From Actinokineospora terrae (GTDB taxonomy: Bacteria; Actinomycetota; Actinomycetes; Mycobacteriales; Pseudonocardiaceae), in the NCBI RefSeq assembly GCF_900111175.1, contig NZ_FOGI01000003.1, positions 411,141 through 475,140 of the forward strand: a stretch of 64,000 nt of DNA, read 5' to 3'. A model generated the notes under the pieces. That model was not told where the DNA came from. It was given only the letters and a program-made list of their open reading frames with translations, and ran no database searches. Numbering within the stretch: position 1 is the stretch's first letter; each line of letters opens with the position of its first letter. The translations under genes were made by a program, and so were the position numbers. Positions 62,456 to 64,000 of the stretch are shown piece after piece.

Positions 62456-63757
62456 GTGGCCGAGTTCACCGACACCGACGCGGCCCTGCTGCTCCGGTTG
62501 ATCAACCTGCCCACCGCCGGTCCGATGGAGGGCGTCGAGCCCGCGCTGCTGTGGGAGGCGCAGTACCTCTACGCGGACGCGGCGAGCGGGTTCTCCGTCG
62601 TGCACCACGCGCCCGCCGACCGGTCCGCGATGGACCTGCCGGGGGTGCCCGCCGCGGTGCGCGCGGCCGCGCAGGACCCGACTTTCCTGGCCAACCAACC
62701 GAACCTGGTGCTGCGGCTGGGCCCGGCGGACGCGCCGACGGTGATGTTCAACGTGCACCTGGACACCGTCGCCGGGCACGAGCGCGGCGGCTACGACGGG
62801 TGTGTGATCCACGGCAGGGGCGCGGTCGACGCCAAGGGTCCGGCGGTGGCGCTGCTGGCCGGGGTGCGGGACGCGGTGCGGCGGGACCCGAGGGTGGGCA
62901 CCGAGGTGTCGGTGCTCATCCAGGCGGTGGCGGGCGAGGAGGGCGGCGCGATGGGGACCTTCGGGACCCGGCCGCTGGTCAACGCCGGGTACTACGGGGC
63001 GCTGAACGTGTTCTGCGAGCCGACCGGGCTGCGGTACCTGACCAGGGCCACCGCGTCGGCGACCGCGCGGGTCCGGGTCGCGGGCACCGGGTCGATCGAC
63101 GACCGGCCCGGCGACGGCCACAACGCCACCGTGCTGCTGGGCTTCCTCGCCCAGCACCTGGCCGCCCGGCTCGCGGGCACGAAGGCGTGCATCGCGGGCC
63201 TGCACACCGGGACCAGGCACAACCGCGTCTACGGCGGCGGCGACCTGCTGGTCAACCTCGCCTACGCCGACAACGGCGACGCGCTCACCACCGCGCTCGA
63301 GCAGGCCGTCGCCGATGGCGTCGCCCGGTTCGGGCAGGTGTTCGCCGAGGTCCCCGAACTGGCCCGCACCGCAGCCGACGCGCACCGGGTGACCACAGTG
63401 GACTGGATCAAGCGCGGCCTGCCCGCGCTGTCGGTCGCCAACCCGTGGCTCGACGCGCTGATGGCCGAGGCCGAGGTGCCCGCGTGGCCCGCGCACGAAC
63501 CCGCGTTCACCTGCGACGCCATCTGGATGGCGGGGGTGAGCGGTGCCGCGACGGCGGTGCTGGGCCCCGGTGACCTCGCCGCCAACAACGCCCACGCCGA
63601 GGGCGAGTTCGTCGCCGTCGCCGACCTGGCCGGGTTCGCCGACCAGGTCTCGCGCGTGCTGCGTACCTTCGCGAGCACGCCCCGCCACATCCCGCACCCC
63701 CGCTGGTCGACTCCCCCGATGAGCACGGTTCCCTCTACCGAAACGGCATGGCGATGA
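62456..63757 (+). CDS. M20-family metallohydrolase (deacylase/peptidase)
   Basis: This 433-residue protein has the M20 dizinc signature: NVHLDTV near 99-105 (His and Asp), GRGAVDAKG near 120-128, VAGEEGG near 159-165 and a C-terminal NAHAEGEF near 378-385 for the last His. The family removes acyl or aminoacyl groups from amines or amino acids. The GTG at 62456 lies 1 nt after the isomerase stop. In this setting it might unmask an N-acylated amine; the true substrate is unknown. The last 30 residues are Pro/Thr/Ser-rich and look unstructured. Confidence 0.9.
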   Translation: MAEFTDTDAALLLRLINLPTAGPMEGVEPALLWEAQYLYADAASGFSVVHHAPADRSAMDLPGVPAAVRAAAQDPTFLANQPNLVLRLGPADAPTVMFNVHLDTVAGHERGGYDGCVIHGRGAVDAKGPAVALLAGVRDAVRRDPRVGTEVSVLIQAVAGEEGGAMGTFGTRPLVNAGYYGALNVFCEPTGLRYLTRATASATARVRVAGTGSIDDRPGDGHNATVLLGFLAQHLAARLAGTKACIAGLHTGTRHNRVYGGGDLLVNLAYADNGDALTTALEQAVADGVARFGQVFAEVPELARTAADAHRVTTVDWIKRGLPALSVANPWLDALMAEAEVPAWPAHEPAFTCDAIWMAGVSGAATAVLGPGDLAANNAHAEGEFVAVADLAGFADQVSRVLRTFASTPRHIPHPRWSTPPMSTVPSTETAWR

Positions 63758-64000
63758 CCGACCTCGCTCCTCCCCCCACCGACTCCTCCCCCGTGACCGT
63801 GCGCGTCACCCACGACGACCTGCTGCGGTTCACCGCCGAGGTGTTCACCGCGCACGGCATCCCCCCGCACCGCTCGATGGCCGCCGCGACCGCGTTGTGC
63901 CACGGCGACATCACCGGCACCACCTCGCACGGGCTGGTCAACCTGACCCGGATCTACCTGCCGCTGCTGGCTTCCGGCCGCGCGCGCGCCGACGCCGAGC
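63754..64000 (+). CDS. Ldh_2-type malate/lactate dehydrogenase family protein (5' part)
   Basis: 82 codons are present before the right edge. VRVTHDDLLRFTAEVFTAHG and the conserved GDITGTTSHGLVNLTRIYLP match the N-terminus of the Ldh_2 family of NAD(P)-dependent 2-hydroxyacid or imine dehydrogenases. The ATG overlaps the M20 stop by 4 nt (ATGA), so it continues the same operon, which extends past the window. Substrate unknown. Confidence 0.82.
   Translation, partial: MTDLAPPPTDSSPVTVRVTHDDLLRFTAEVFTAHGIPPHRSMAAATALCHGDITGTTSHGLVNLTRIYLPLLASGRARADAE

Overview
The window is high-GC actinobacterial DNA. GTG starts, overlapping stop/start codons, LAL-type LuxR regulators and modular PKS genes suggest a filamentous actinomycete, most likely Pseudonocardiales; the genus is an inference and cannot be fixed from the sequence. 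No tRNA, rRNA, IS element, CRISPR array or origin was recognised.

Layout. (1) 1-2095: an ABC-2 type exporter, with the permease running off the left edge. (2) 2096-3306: about 1.2 kb without a convincing gene, much of it a degenerate short tandem repeat. (3) 3307-6150: an acyl-CoA carboxylase beta subunit and a divergent MFS exporter. (4) 6158-36331: three modular type I PKS genes, transcribed right to left, carrying six extension modules. (5) 36465-42544: P450, a degenerate type II thioesterase, a LAL regulator and an intact type II thioesterase. (6) 42675-46855: two small membrane proteins and a second LAL regulator. (7) 46866-47621: a DprE2-like reductase. (8) 48038-52144: two paralogous Family 2B encapsulin shell proteins followed by a polyprenyl diphosphate synthase, i.e. 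a two-component nanocompartment with its probable cargo enzyme. (9) 52145-52781: decayed copies of the end of the next gene. (10) 52780-60397 (minus) and 60620-64000 (plus): two tightly coupled, divergent operons. They hold two DegT/DnrJ/EryC1 aminotransferases, a UbiA prenyltransferase, an FAD amine-oxidase-like enzyme, a methyltransferase, an AMP-forming ligase, a DUF1990 protein, a Gfo/Idh/MocA oxidoreductase, a sugar-isomerase-like TIM barrel, an M20 hydrolase and the start of an Ldh_2-type dehydrogenase.

How the parts may fit. The PKS set reads, by domain motifs: module 1 malonyl with KR-DH-ER; module 2 an atypical AT with KR; module 3 methylmalonyl with KR-DH; module 4 malonyl with KR; module 5 malonyl with KR; module 6 malonyl with KR-DH-ER. 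There is no loading module and no terminal thioesterase, and both ends carry docking segments, so partner proteins must lie elsewhere. The carboxylase has Ala at the position that is Asp in propionyl-CoA carboxylases, and the module 2 AT has GAGH instead of YASH; together these hint at an unusual alkylmalonyl extender. The promoters of the carboxylase, first PKS gene, P450 and both thioesterases share a TAGGGG box just upstream of a -35-like hexamer, a plausible site for the LAL activators.

The most striking locus is the encapsulin operon next to a pathway containing a membrane prenyltransferase. A compartmentalised prenyl diphosphate synthase feeding a UbiA enzyme that prenylates an aminated sugar- or cyclitol-like core is a coherent but untested reading.
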